Positions 46,681 to 58,386 of a stretch of DNA of 64,000 nucleotides are shown piece by piece. How positions within the stretch are numbered: position 1 is the stretch's first letter; every line of letters starts with the position of its first letter. Source of the stretch: Rhynchospora pubera (taxonomy: Eukaryota > Streptophyta > Magnoliopsida > Poales > Cyperaceae); contig CM051459.1 of NCBI GenBank assembly GCA_028095005.1, forward strand, positions 271,021,229 through 271,085,228, given 5' to 3'. The notes under the pieces were generated by a model, which was given only the letters and a program-made list of their open reading frames with translations, had not been told where the DNA came from and searched no databases. Both the position numbers and the translations under genes were made by a program.

Positions 46681-47959
46681 TAATATGTCGACTTTTCACA
46701 CTTGACTGCCTAAAGGAAACATTTAAAAAACAAAAAAGTAATATTTCAATTATTTGCACTCATGATCCAGAGCGACAGAAACGAAAGCGCAATTAAACAA
46801 AATTAAGGGATTTATTTAATTTGATTATCCTTTCCCGTTTATAATGTTTTTATAAATTTATTTTCCTTTTATTTGGTTCCTATCCATTGATTTTTGTGCC
46901 TCCGTGGTTACCATGATCAATCTAGCTATACATGTATAAATGAACCTGCTGCTAGAATGCTAGTATTACAAAATTAAAGATTTGTAGAAACATGATATTG
47001 GAGGGAGACTAAATGTGATAGAACAAACTGATCTCAATATGAGAAATATCTAAGTAGGTGATTGGTCAAATAGTATGGTCCAATTAATAGTGCAAATGGA
47101 AAAGATATGAGTTAGATTATTATTGGTTCTTGTGTTTGTTATGGTTCGTGGGTGGTTAAGGTGTGCTTGGCTTGTAAGAAGAGCGTTATTAATTTTACGG
47201 GTGGTTTTAACATATTAAGAAAGGTATGATCAATTATTGTTGATTTAATCACATAATAATTACTTGACTTGAAAATTTTCTGATAAAGATATTATTATAA
47301 TCATCCATTTAGTATGATGTCAATGTCAAATAGTTTTATGTTTTCACTTTATCTACGAGATTTGTTATGAAACAAGAATAAAATGGTTATATGTAGTTCT
47401 TCGATATTTGTCCTTGTTCTTCATATTATTTCTGCATTATAAAGAGATGTACAGAATAAAAAAAAAATCTTATTTTTGAACTTTTTGCACACAACTGTAA
47501 ATTTAAAAAATTATTTTAAAGTTCTATGAAAATAAAAAGTTAAAAACAATGCTTCAGAAATTCAAAAAAGACAAAACGTAAGGTGCCAACCGTATAAATT
47601 TCATACGCTGAAATCATAGGGATATATCACGATTTATAACTTCCTATTTATATTGTTGTGCTGTTAACATAAGTAGATTTTACGACAAAAACAAAATTAG
47701 AGATGCCTAGAGATCGAGCAGCTTTTTGAAATTAAGATGACGTGGTATAATCAAACAATCAAATACTTATTGAATCAATATATATTATCAATTGGAGTCA
47801 AAGAACTTGATGTATGTATACTATTGTATAGGCATTAATTTAATTAATTGCTCTATTGTACAAAATACTCGTTGTACAAAATTATAATTGTGATTATTAT
47901 CAACTCTAATGTAAATGAATTTTTATACATTATTAGATATTAGTTTCCAGTGCTGCAAG
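46681..47959. other. Gene-less AT-rich stretch
   Basis: No protein family, RNA gene or clear repeat is visible. Confidence 0.4.
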
Positions 47960-48715
47960 TGTTATCAAGACTACTTTTAGTGGGACTTTGTGCCAGTTTG
48001 GTTTTGAAGTAAAGGTTGCATAACTTCACTATGCATCATTTATGCAACCAATAAGAGATTGCATAAGACTGCATAAAACTACATAAGTTATTACACCTAG
48101 AGATGTGTCTTAAGTTATGCATTGGATCTCCATTAAAAAGAATATTATTATTTTATTATTATTTCCAACTATACCCTTCAATTTATTAGAACAATGAAAT
48201 AATAAATAATAATATTAATTAATAAATCTTTAATAATACTTAAAATAATAATATTTAATATGTAACAAGTAACAATAGTTATTAAAAATTCATAATAAAA
48301 AATAAAGATTAATTATTATAATCAATAATATTTAATAAGCAATACTAATTATTAATAATTCATAAATAATAATAATTTATTAATAGTAAATAATAGTAAT
48401 TATTAATATTTCATAATTAATAAAAATTTATTATTATCATTAATAATTAACAATTTTTTCAAATAAATAAGTACAAATAATTAGTAATCAATAATAATTA
48501 ATTATTATTATAAACTAATAATTCATAATTAATAAGAATGATTTGTTTTGATACATGAGGACTTTTGGTCTTTTGACATTACTATGCACTAAGTCATTCT
48601 TCCTTATTTAAAAATCAAACACCCATTATATAACTCCTCATAAGAACTTATTTATTTTTAAGTTATGCAACTCCTTACTCCACAATCCACAATCAAACGT
48701 AGTCTTTGTATACAG
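47960..48715. mobile_element. MITE family C, copy 2 (inverted)
   Basis: The right end read on the minus strand (TTTGATTGTGGATTGTGGAG, TAAGGAGTTGCATAA, GGGTGTTTGATT, AATGTCAAAAGACC) parallels the left end of the element at 29166. The left end has related TTGCATAACTTCAC and GCATAAGACTGCATAA words. Between them are about 400 bases of TTAATAAT-type low-complexity sequence. Non-coding. Confidence 0.5.
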
Positions 48716-49246
48716 GTGATACCAAGACAAGAATAATGTCCAAAACTCCAATATTAGCAGTGTTCACCTGAACTGGCTAAAAGGTTTTGTCACTTTTGCG
48801 GGGTTTTGAGTGACCCATTGGCCATTGTGAATTTGTGAGGGCTTCTGTTTGGTATCTTTACTTTGGTTGACAGATAGCCGATGAGTATCCATACATACAA
48901 CTGTAGAGGAATCTTGTCATGTGCGCTCGATCTCTTCCATTTCTTTAGCTTTACTTATTTGATGCAAGTGTGCAACTCCCTTCGTTTTATATGGAACTGC
49001 AAGTTACTGTTAGTTAAGCAACCATACCCTTTCTAATTATTAGTTATCAGGTAGGTCTTTCTTAGCTTAACTAAACTAAATGTTGTCACACAAACTAATG
49101 TTGGCGCATGATCATTTGATAGTTAAATAAATGTGCAACTTTTAATATGTTTCCAAAATAAATGTACATTTTTTTTTAAAAAAAGATGCTTTTAGGCTTG
49201 TAGTTTGACATTAATTTAAATAACTTTAAACTAAAGAAAATTATTC
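48716..49246. other. Gene-less stretch
   Basis: Mixed-composition DNA without recognisable coding or repeat structure. Confidence 0.4.
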
Positions 49247-49400
49247 TGAGAACCAGTTCTTGATTTAATGGCAAAGAGCAATGCACCTTGACTCATTGAG
49301 TGAAAAGTCGCAGGTTCGAAACCTGACTGGAGAGTCTTTCATAGACATTTAATTTAAAAATAAGTTGGATGGCTTAGAGCTCCAATTTATCTTCAAAAAA
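49247..49400 (+). mobile_element. tRNA-derived SINE family S, copy 3
   Basis: Full-length copy: GAGAACCAGTTCTTGATT start, A box TTGATTTAATGGC, perfect B box GGTTCGAAACC, ACATTTAATTTAAAAATAA in the tail and ATTTATCTTC plus A-run end. Flanks AAAATTATTCT / AAAATTATTTT suggest a short target duplication. It contains a 9-bp ACTCATTGA insertion after CACCTTG compared with the other copies. Confidence 0.82.
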
Positions 49401-49465
49401 AATTATTTTCGTAGGATGGAAAAGAAGAAGCGCTGATTTCAAAGACATCTGATCATGCCTCTCTA

Positions 49466-49620
49466 GGTGCGTTTGGATAGGTGTGGGAAGAAGGGAAGAA
49501 GGGAAGAAGTGGAAAGAAATATTGGGAAGTGTGTAACTTTGTGAAGAGTTTGGATTGTTTATAATTTTTTTTCTTCTTCTTCCTTCTTCTGCTTCTTTCT
49601 TCCAACAATCCAAACACACA
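49466..49620. mobile_element. MITE family B, copy 3
   Basis: Starts GGTGCGTTTGGATAGGTGTG and ends ACAATCCAAACACACA, with the shared core GTGTGTAACTTTGTGAAGAG in the same orientation as the copy at 10461. The right terminus is eroded (CACACA for CGCACC). Confidence 0.7.
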
Positions 49621-49754
49621 GATAAACCTTGGTTAAAAGAATATAAAATACTTTCATAACAGATTGTCAGAAAGTTGAAATTGAAAGGGAGCTCAGATTA
49701 TTTTGCTTGCAGTTAGTTTCAAAAAAATAAAAATATCCTTGTCATCCAAATGTA

Positions 49755-49825
49755 AATAATTTTCAAGTGTTGTATTATGCTGATATAGGGTGAAAAGTGT
49801 TGTATAATGCTGATATAGGGTGAAA
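49755..49825. repeat. Tandem duplication of about 34 bases
   Basis: GTATTATGCTGATATAGGGTGAAAAGTGTT is followed by GTATAATGCTGATATAGGGTGAAAT, two adjacent units differing at one position. It lies in gene-less DNA (49621-50410). Confidence 0.8.
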
Positions 49826-50410
49826 TTATTAATTCCAGATGGTGAAATGTCTCAAGAACAGTTACACATATTATATTAAATTAAATTAAATTAAATTATG
49901 CCAGTATGTATCGTATAATAAAAAGTTGAATTTTTTTTTTCATACGTACATGTTGATTGTCAAGCTGAATTATTGGTAATTTGTTGTACCCATAACAAAA
50001 ATTAGCTGATGCCCTTCAGATATGTTTAAGGAAATCAAATCCTAAATAAATTAATTTATTGATAATTTATTATATTCGGGTTGAATTCCAGTACTATCCG
50101 AATTGGCATCAGCTCAAAATTTAAAATATATAGATTGAATCTCTCTCCATAAAAAAAAAATAGAAATAATATTTTTTGATAGCAATACTCAATGTACGCA
50201 ATGTATGCAATTTTGATAGCTTTATAAAATCTCAATTTTTATCTCTCCCCTCAAAAAAGGGAAACAATCTTCTTCGTAGCAACACGCAACGTCATAATAA
50301 CTAACCTCTGATCATAGTGGTTAAATTGAGACTTATTTCATGAGACATCCCGGTGCAGTGCCGAGGCATATTCTTCTATCAGACATATTTGTGTCATTTC
50401 ATTTTAGTAG

Positions 50411-50730
50411 GATAAAGTTCAGGAAATGGAAATTGATTACTACCATATGTAGTTTTGTCATTCCTACCATCGTTAAATATAAAGTGAACAATACAGCAAA
50501 CAAAGTGAACATATAGACGATCTAAATGAACACATACAGACAAATAAGTTCAATAAAAATAAATTGAATATGCATGTAAAATTCTAAACAAATGATGAAA
50601 ACACTTATTTGTTTGTAAGTGTTCACTTAGATCATCTATATATTCACCTTGTTTGCTGTATATATTCACTTTATATTTAACGATGATTAGAATGATATAT
50701 TTACTGATGACACTTATAATTTCTGTAAAG
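50411..50730. mobile_element. MITE family A, copy 2
   Basis: The left arm (GGAAATTGATTACTACCATA, ATCGTTAAATATAAAGTGAA) pairs with the right arm ending at about 50730 (GTTAAATATAAAGTGAA on the minus strand). The inner CAAACAAAGTGAACATATAG and CACATACAGACAAATAAG also have inverted partners, so almost the whole element folds back on itself. Related to 2331-2639. Confidence 0.6.
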
Positions 50731-51217
50731 TTCATCATCAGACCTAATAATACGCTAAGTACTAAGTAGGCTGCGAAGGCCTTGGACCTTGTTAAAAATA
50801 TCCTTCCTCAAGCCCAATAAGCTAGAGCCCCCAAGTAAAACGGAAAGATTTCATGACAAACGGAGATGTCCTTGGTCCGAAAATGGAGAATGGGAACGGC
50901 GACCATGGAAAAGATAGCTCAGACATGTACTGGACCAATCAAACGTCCCCATTCCACGTTTGCAAATACAAATGAATACTATAATACAAATTTGTCATGA
51001 CAGTGCGAAAACAGATCAACTTTCCCCAGATAACAATAGTCAATAGAAAGTATTATACAAATAAGGAAATAGTAAACAAAAAACCCTGCCATAGTGCCAT
51101 TCCACTTAACTTCAATAATACCAACCTTTTGAAGACGACGACTTTCTCCATTTTCACCTAAACCATCAATCCCAAATCTATTCTCTTCTCTGTAGATCTG
51201 AGATCGACGTCTCAACC
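50731..51217. other. Upstream region of metacaspase gene
   Basis: Presumed promoter and 5' UTR of the gene starting at 51218. A CTGTAGATCTGAGATCGACG stretch directly precedes the ATG. No defined regulatory motif could be assigned. Confidence 0.35.
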
Positions 51218-53413
51218 ATGGGGAAGAGAGCTCTCCTTGTGGGCATTAACTATCCTGGCACCAAAGCCGAGCTGAAAGGGTGCATCAACGATGTCAATCG
51301 CATGCACAAGTGTCTGATCAACCGGTACGGGTTTGCGGAGGAGGATATTGTTGTACTTATTGATACTGATTCCAAGTATCCACAACCAACCGGGGTCAAT
51401 ATAAGGCGTGCATTGAGTGACCTAGTTGCTTCGGCTGAGCCGGGGGACTATTTGTTTTTCCATTATAGCGGGCACGGGACGCGGCTCCCGGCTGAGACTG
51501 GAGATGATGATGATACTGGGTATGATGAATGCATTGTCCCCTGTGATATGAACCTCATCACTGGTAATGTTATTTGACTTTGTAATTTTATTTACTCTTA
51601 TAATTCATTCTGTGTGTATATGGTTATTTGGATTTCATTGTACATGCGGTGGGTTTAAGATTGGATGTGCCCCTTTTGTTAGAGAGGTATATATCTATCT
51701 CTGTTGAAGGATTGATACTGATTTGAGTTTGATTTTTAGTTACCATTGAGCTTATGTACAAGGATTGTCTTTGACTTGGCGGCCAATAGAAGTAAATTTT
51801 GCGGAAATTCATGGAAAATATCTTATACACAGAATTTAATGGACCTAAATCGATTGTTTGGCTCTGGTATTTCAACATTCTAGAAGATCATTTGTGATTT
51901 ATATATGATTGTATTTTGAAAATTTGTTCAGTACAAAAAAACAGGAAAAACGTTTTCTGGTCTAGTTACCTCACTACAAAATATTACGTAGTTGAATAAA
52001 ATCCCTTGGACATTTGTGGATTAAAATTATCCGATTAAATTTTCATCTCAGTAAGAAAAGACCTTCATTTGTAAAGACTGGTTGATACAGACCATACTTT
52101 TAGCAAATTAATACGTCATCAGGAAAACATTGCTTCTGATATGTTTGTTATATGCAAAGAAAATACCAGAACCAATTAATATTGTTTTTATCACATCTGG
52201 CAACCAAACCTTTTCGAGGGCAGGCTCAATGCTTGTCATTGCACTTCTGGTTCAGTTTGACTAATAATAAAGAGCTGTAATAATATTTTCTTTCATTTTA
52301 TTTGATCTTGAAAGCATGCTATGTGGATATCTTAATAGGGCTAATTTAGTAATTTTTTATTTTAATTCATACATGCAGGATGACAGATTCTTTAACAAAG
52401 CAAGCATTTTTTATTATTTTTGTTTTGCAGACCAGGATTTCAAAGAATTGGTGCTGAAAGTCCCAGATGGTTGCGTAATGACCATTGTATCTGACTCATG
52501 CCACAGTGGCGGCCTGCTCGACAAAGCCAAGGAGCAGATTGGTGAGAGCACAAAGCTGAACCGGGAGGAATCAAACTCTGAGTCACCTTCTGGGGGCTTC
52601 AGATCCTTTTTGAAAGGAAAGGTGAAGGATGCTGTGCATGATGCTTTTCAGTCTAGAGGGATCGATATTCCCGATGAAATACTCCATCGCCGCCACCACA
52701 ACTCCAGTTATGAACCTGAGGAGGTAGGTATATACAGTGACCACTAATTGGATCAAATTTAAATCTAATTTAATTAGTTTATGACTGAACCAATAATCAA
52801 AATACAGGTCGAAGAGAGAGAGCATGCAGGAGGTCGTGTAAAAAGCCGCTCCCTTCCATTATCAACCCTGATCGAGATGCTGAAGGAAAACTCTGGAAAA
52901 GATGATGTAGATGTGGGCAACATCAGACCAACCTTGTATCACATGTTTGGCAAGGATGCCAGCCCAAAGTTTAAGAAGTTCATGAAAGTACTCTTCAAAC
53001 GGCTCCAAGAAGGCCGCCTTAGTGAGGGTGGGGGTGGTCATGGTGGCATCATTGGCTTACTCAGCGGCGTAGCACATGAAGTACTCAAAATCAAAGATGA
53101 TAAGGAGGATGAGGAGGTGGAAGTCGAAACCGAGGAGGAAGTTTATGCGGGAACTAAGAAGAATCTCCCAAATAATGGAGTGCTGATTAGCGGGTGTCAG
53201 ACTGATCAGACTTCTGCCGATGCGAATACGCCAAATGGGGCATATGGTGCATGTAGCAATGCTATCCAGGCAATTATTGCAGAGAATGATGGTGAAGTGA
53301 CTAATAAAGATCTTGTGTTGAATGTGCGCAAGATGCTGGGCAAAGAGGGATACACACAGAAGCCGGGGCTTTACTGCACAGATAAGCATCTCAACTATCC
53401 TTTTATCTGTTGA
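51218..53413 (+). CDS. Type II metacaspase (MC4-like)
   Basis: Three exons (51218-51563, 52431-52723, 52808-53413), GT-AG and in phase; 414 residues, close to the 418 of Arabidopsis MC4. Type II metacaspases are Ca2+-dependent cysteine proteases that cleave after Lys/Arg and act in wound signalling and cell death; most are cytosolic. The p20 domain has catalytic His86 (HYSGHG) and Cys139 (SDSCHSGG). There is no N-terminal zinc-finger prodomain, as expected for type II. A long linker follows (about 150-225) with K225 in GGRVKSRSLPLSTLIEML, matching the position of the MC4 autoprocessing site. The p10 domain starts with SRSLPLSTLIEML and contains GVLISGCQTDQTSADA and GAYGACSNAI. The acidic DDKEDEEVEVETEEEV stretch precedes the p10 core. 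The family and catalytic residues are certain; the paralogue number is not. Confidence 0.95.
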
Positions 53414-53682
53414 TGGTGTGTTAAATTCTGTTAAAGCTGTTTCTTTGGTGGATTTGTTTAAATTTTCAATGATATAAACGAATTACAATAAGGGCTTGAA
53501 ATAGGGACAGTAAGTGTAATTCTGTTGATCACTGCAAAGTTGAGATTGATATTATTCAAGCCCTGTAATTTAACTTTTGTGAGAATTTAAATTACTTGTT
53601 TGGGTTCTGGAATTCTCTGTGGAAGTAATATGGAGACATTTGGTTTTGGTCATTTACTAAAAAAAAATAATGTTTGTGATTT
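53414..53682. other. 3' flank of metacaspase gene
   Basis: Probable 3' UTR (TTAAATTTTCAATGATATAA region) up to the SINE insertion; no separate feature. Confidence 0.4.
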
Positions 53683-53850
53683 TTTTTAAGATAAATTGAA
53701 GGTCTAAGCCATCTAACTTATTTTTAAATTAAATGTCCATGAAAGATTTTCCAATTGTGTTTCGAACTCGCGACCTTTCAATCAATAGTCAAGATGCATT
53801 GTTCTTTGTCACTAGACTAAGAGCTGGTTCTCAAATGATATTTGTGATTT
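53670..53850 (-). mobile_element. tRNA-derived SINE family S, copy 4
   Basis: Body about 53683-53832 on the minus strand: GAGAACCAGCTCTTAGTC start, B box AGTTCGAAACAC region (degraded), ACATTTAATTTAAAAATAAG tail and TTCAATTTATCTTA plus A-run end. Flanking ATGTTTGTGATTT (from 53670) and ATATTTGTGATTT (to 53850) form the target duplication, one mismatch. It lies about 280 bases downstream of the metacaspase stop codon. Confidence 0.82.
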
Positions 53851-54750
53851 GAATGTTCATTGCATAAGATGTTTAATATGAAGACCAAAATTTTCAGCTT
53901 CATATTATAATGCTGAAATTTAAATAAAAAAGAGAAATCAGCATAAGAAAAAGAGAAAAAAAAATAAAGAAGAAGAGAGATCGAGAAAACCAAGTACTTC
54001 CCAATTAATCCTTAATCACAATATACTATGAGAAACAATTTAATAGCTGAAACGGGTAATCAGGCTCATAGCTCAAAACAACAGAAGGAATACAATGAAC
54101 ACATTTTCATCGTAATAAATATGGCATTAAGGGAAGAACATCTTTTGTTTTACACCATTCCTCCAAAAGCTTATTTCAAAAGAAAATCAATTGAGTTCAT
54201 CATGTGGGTGTGAAATTTTCGAAGGGCTTTGGACCATAACTTATTCGAAAGATTTGTATGACGTTCAATTAACACTCTGTTTGGTTTAGTGGTAGAGGAT
54301 GGAAGGGAAAGGAAAATATAAAGAGAGAAAGAAAGGGATGAAATGAAAAGTGAAATAATTTTATATTTCTTATTTGGATGGAAAATGAAGGGGAAGGAAA
54401 TTTAATTTTCCTTTACTTCAGATTTCTTGTTTGGATGGATTATTTCAGTAAAAGAAAAATATAAAATTTTGACTAATTTGTCCCTGACGTTACTGAACAA
54501 ACAATATATACCAGTGCGCAAAATTCAAAAAATAAGCAACTCTAAAAAAGAAGTACCGTACAGGTACAAAGTACTAACTAGTGTACAGTCTTCATGTACA
54601 TGTGTTCGTTACTATATTATTATTATTATTTTTTTTAATTTAAAATAAGCTAATTATTTACAAAATTAATATCTATAATCTTGGTCATGACATGTTTTGA
54701 GAAGTGGCCAACGGCAGAGCAGCAAAAGGAAAGACCAGGCAATTCAAGTC
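53851..54750. other. Gene-less stretch with purine-rich repeat
   Basis: AT-rich DNA. The part 54285-54450 (CTGTTTGGTTTAGTGG, GGAAGGGAAAGG, TTGTTTGGATGG) resembles the purine-rich repeat at 13466-13610. Bases just before 54751 are GC-balanced and probably belong to the LINE-like ORF's 5' leader. Confidence 0.35.
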
Positions 54751-57392
54751 ATGGCGAAGAAGACCTTTGTCCCTGCTGGAGATGGCTGGTTCACTGTAAG
54801 CCGTCGCCAGCGCCGCAACCCCAAGCCAGCCAGCCGCCGCCTTTCCCCCACCAAACTTCCAGCTCATCGACCAGGTATTTTCAACCTTTTCCCCAAAACC
54901 CACCTGGACCCACAGTTGAACCCCACATCTCTTTCTTCTTTTTCTTCTGGCCCTCTCCCTTCTCTCGTTAACCCTCCCACTCTAACTCAACCTTTCCCCT
55001 CCCTGTCCTCCTCTCTACACACTTCAATGAAACCTCCCCAGCGCCCTCCCCACCGCCGAGGCAAGCCCTCCCCCTCCAACACCAACCCCGTTCCACCTGA
55101 GCACATCGCCTGGTACCAACAGGATTCAGGAACCAGAGAAGCCTATGCCAAGGATCCTTTCTTCCTTGGTAAACTCTCCTTTGACCTACCACCAGAGCCG
55201 GGGAAGAAGGGTTGGAACCACCGCTGCTTCTTCTGTCTCGTCAAGGGTCACCCTGTCTCTCAGTGCCGTGCACTAGTTAGGGCTTGTGCTAAGTGCTTGC
55301 AGCCAGGCCATGGCCATGCCTCGTGCACTGCCTCTCGCAACAAACCCAAGAAGCACAAGTCGCATGTCGATATCATGGCTGCTCTTCAACCAAGGGGTAA
55401 CTTAGGGGATTCCGGTCTCCCTTCTGGCAGAATCTCGGTTATTGACGTGTATCGCCCTGCCACCGCTGATTCCATTGAGGACCTTCGCTACCTCGACAAG
55501 GGAGTTGTTATTGACGGCCGCCTCAAGCCAGGCTCTTTTCGGACGACGGCGATCCAATCAGCTCTCCTCCTCTACGCCCCTTTTGCTGCCCCTTTTCCGA
55601 TGGTACACCTCTCTGGGGACCGCTTCCTCCTTCTCTTAAATGTTGAGGTTGACCGAGCCGTGTTCCTAGCCGCTGTCCGCTCCAACCTAGAAGCCATTGG
55701 CCTAGTGGTTTATTCTTGGAGCCCGGTTATTGACGTCTCGCCGGTGGATTACCGTTTCAAGGTTTGGATCGACCTCCATGATATTCCCATCCAAGCTTGG
55801 AACAAGGAACACCTCTTACATCTGGTGGGACAATTTGGGATGCTGCTCGAGCACACCCCTCTCTCCAACACCCCTCAGCCTCGAGCGCCTCCGGGTCCTT
55901 GTTGCAGTTCGCTACCTCGAGGACGTCCCCGTTAGCGGCCGCTTCTTCTTTGCAGCACTCAAGAAACCCATCCCTTTGTCGGTGTTAGGCTGAAAAAAGG
56001 AACCTTTAACTATTAAGCCGCCGCACGACCCGACTCTTTCTCCAGATTACTTCTCGGCTATTGAGACTCAAATAAGAGCAAACCCTCCTCCTACTCACCC
56101 CCTACTTCCAGCCACCCTCTCGCCAACACCGTCGAAGTGGACTTTGAGGCTGCCTTCAAAGTCTGGGCCGCACTACCACCATCGGAGGAAAAAGACAATC
56201 TAGCTAGGTACCTACAGCGCTCCCCTTTCTGGTCCATGGCCAAATACCAGGAGGAGTTGCGCCGTCATCCTCATCCCCAACCGCCTCTGCCACCGGTGGC
56301 CTCAAGCCGACCTGTCACTCCTTTGCTAAACAACACGCTTGGCAACTTTGTGGCCACAGTAGATCCCCCAACTTCTTTGACCGCCACAGTAAATCCACCT
56401 TCACAACAGCTCAGCTTGGCAGAGGGACAACGGTCCTCTCTCTCTCTTGTAGGCTTCGGCCACGTCTCACCCCCTTCTGCACACCACGACAATAAAGCAC
56501 CTCCTGTTTTGTCTGTGCAAAGGGACTCTCTGTTACATAACACATGCAAGGGAGCGGCCTCCTCTTTTGTCCCTTCTTTGCATATTTCAAATTCTCCCTC
56601 CAACCTGGATCTAGCTGTTGTACCCATTAACCCCTAGCCCCCTGCAACATACTCTGACCCGCTTTCCTCTCTCTCAGTTCTGAACCCGTTTACTGCTCCC
56701 TTCAACCCAAACCTGCAACCTTTGCTAACATGCCCTGGTTTTCTTTCTTCTCTTGCAGGCTCGGCCATTTTACCAGGCCCAACATTTTCACACGCTAGTG
56801 GGATTTTGTGTGACAATTCTGTAGCCCAGCACCTCTCCCCTTCCCCTTCTCCTCTTCAATCCCCTTCTAAGCTTGCTTCCCCTTCGCCGTTCCATTACTC
56901 ATGTCGTGCCAGAGCTCCGGTCATCTCACCCTCCGATAGAAGGAACCCCAGGTCGGCGAAAAAAAATTGCTTCTCGCCTCAGAACCAAGTTGTTGAACCT
57001 ACTGCCGTCCCACACTACCCGCCGCTCCCTTCTTCTTCCCTTCTTCTCCCTCCCTGCTCGGGTTTCACATCTCTCCCTGACAATCCGACTGCACGTTCAC
57101 CCCAACCAAGGAGAAGCAGTCGGCGCGTTAAGCCGGCCAAGGCCCTCGTTGGCTTTGAAGTGGGGCCCATGAAGAGAAACAAAAAATTCAGCTTTTGTGC
57201 AAGCAAAAAGGAGATTCAGGCGGCTTTACGAGAGGCTGGGCTCCATCGCTCTCTCTCCGCTGTGGGAACAGATCCTCCTCTGAGTGAAAATGAGAGAGGT
57301 GCTCTACTGGCTTTTTGCGGTATTATTTCTCCTGCTCAGGCCGCCGTCACTACCGACCAACTGGTTCCACCCACCAAGAGGTCCTTTTATAA
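54751..57392 (+). pseudogene. LINE-type ORF1 (gag-like) with two CCHC knuckles, broken
   Basis: A GC-rich block in AT-rich DNA. The frame from ATG 54751 runs to 55935: basic Pro/Ser-rich N-terminus, then two zinc knuckles CFFCLVKGHPVSQC and CAKCLQPGHGHASC. A DUF4283-like RNA-binding region follows (DLRYLDKGVVIDGR to FKVWIDLHDIPIQAW). A frameshift near 55880 moves the homology (LERLRVLVAVRYLEDVPVSG) to another frame, with a stop near 55990. Further coding-like segments lie at 56137-56637 and 56722-57390 (basic RRSSRRVKPAKALVGFEVG). The order fits ORF1 of plant L1-like elements. No endonuclease or RT follows; an LTR-like insertion begins at 57393. It could instead be a gene-family relic derived from such an element. 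Confidence 0.65.
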
Positions 57393-58386
57393 TGCTCTAA
57401 CCTTAGAAATAAGTTGCAATTATTTACACCTCATGCCACCTACCTACCACCCTTGTTGCCGGTCTCATTAATGGGCTATATGGGCCGCTCAAATCCATCT
57501 ATTTTGTTTCTAATTCAATTAATTAGAATCTCCTTCATTTGCTTTACAATTGGGCTATATATTTAACATATAAATAATGGCCCATTAATTTAATGTAACT
57601 ATTTATATTAATTTGTGTTGAATTAAAATAATTAATATTAATTAATTATCTAAAGCTAAAGCTTTAATTTATTTCTATATGATCCGTTTGACTTAATTAA
57701 TTATCACGTTCAATAATAACGGTATATAATTAATTAATCAACATATCATATTTCGCAATTACTACTGTTGCGAATAAATAAATAAAGCACTTTCTTGGTC
57801 AAAACTCTATTTTGTGTGATCCTTTGAGGATTTATGCTATGTTGGATATGGAATTAAATTGTTATTTAATTTCAATAATCATAAGCAGTATCTAGCAACA
57901 CGTTATGATTGTCAATTCACATAATAGTGTGCTGCTACAGTATTTCAATCATGCATAAGAGAATAAATGTATTTTCCTATTTTGATTCTTATATCACACG
58001 ATATTATCGTATAATCCAAGATAGAAATGTGTCATTCTTGCAGATTATACGTTTCTTGATCTAGAGATAATTGTATCAGTTGCTAGCAAACTATCTATCT
58101 CCATCAAGGGGCCTAAACATATATTGTCACTCGCTATGTTAATTAATGAGGGACGTATGGTTTTCTTGACGATTAGCTTTTCCCCGCACAATTCAAGAGA
58201 ATGTAAATCAAGTCCGTATAGCAGCCCTTGTCGGGAATCAACGATAGACAAGATTTATAGAACCTATCCTCATGTGGAAAAAATAATCATCTCAAACTTA
58301 GAACCATAATCAGAACGAAATAAATAATGACATGTAACACAATCCATATATTTATTTCGATTGGCTTTTAGGACATATCTCTAACA
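57393..58386 (-). mobile_element. Probable Ty1/copia-type solo LTR
   Basis: Read on the minus strand it begins TGTTAGAGATATGTCCTAAA (a common copia LTR start) at 58386 and ends GTTAGAGCA at 57393. A TATA-like CTATAAATC lies about 125 bases in, and there is no coding content. It interrupts the 3' end of the LINE-like ORF. A 5-bp target duplication could not be confirmed (TATAA versus AATAT), so truncation or a complex junction is possible. Confidence 0.5.
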
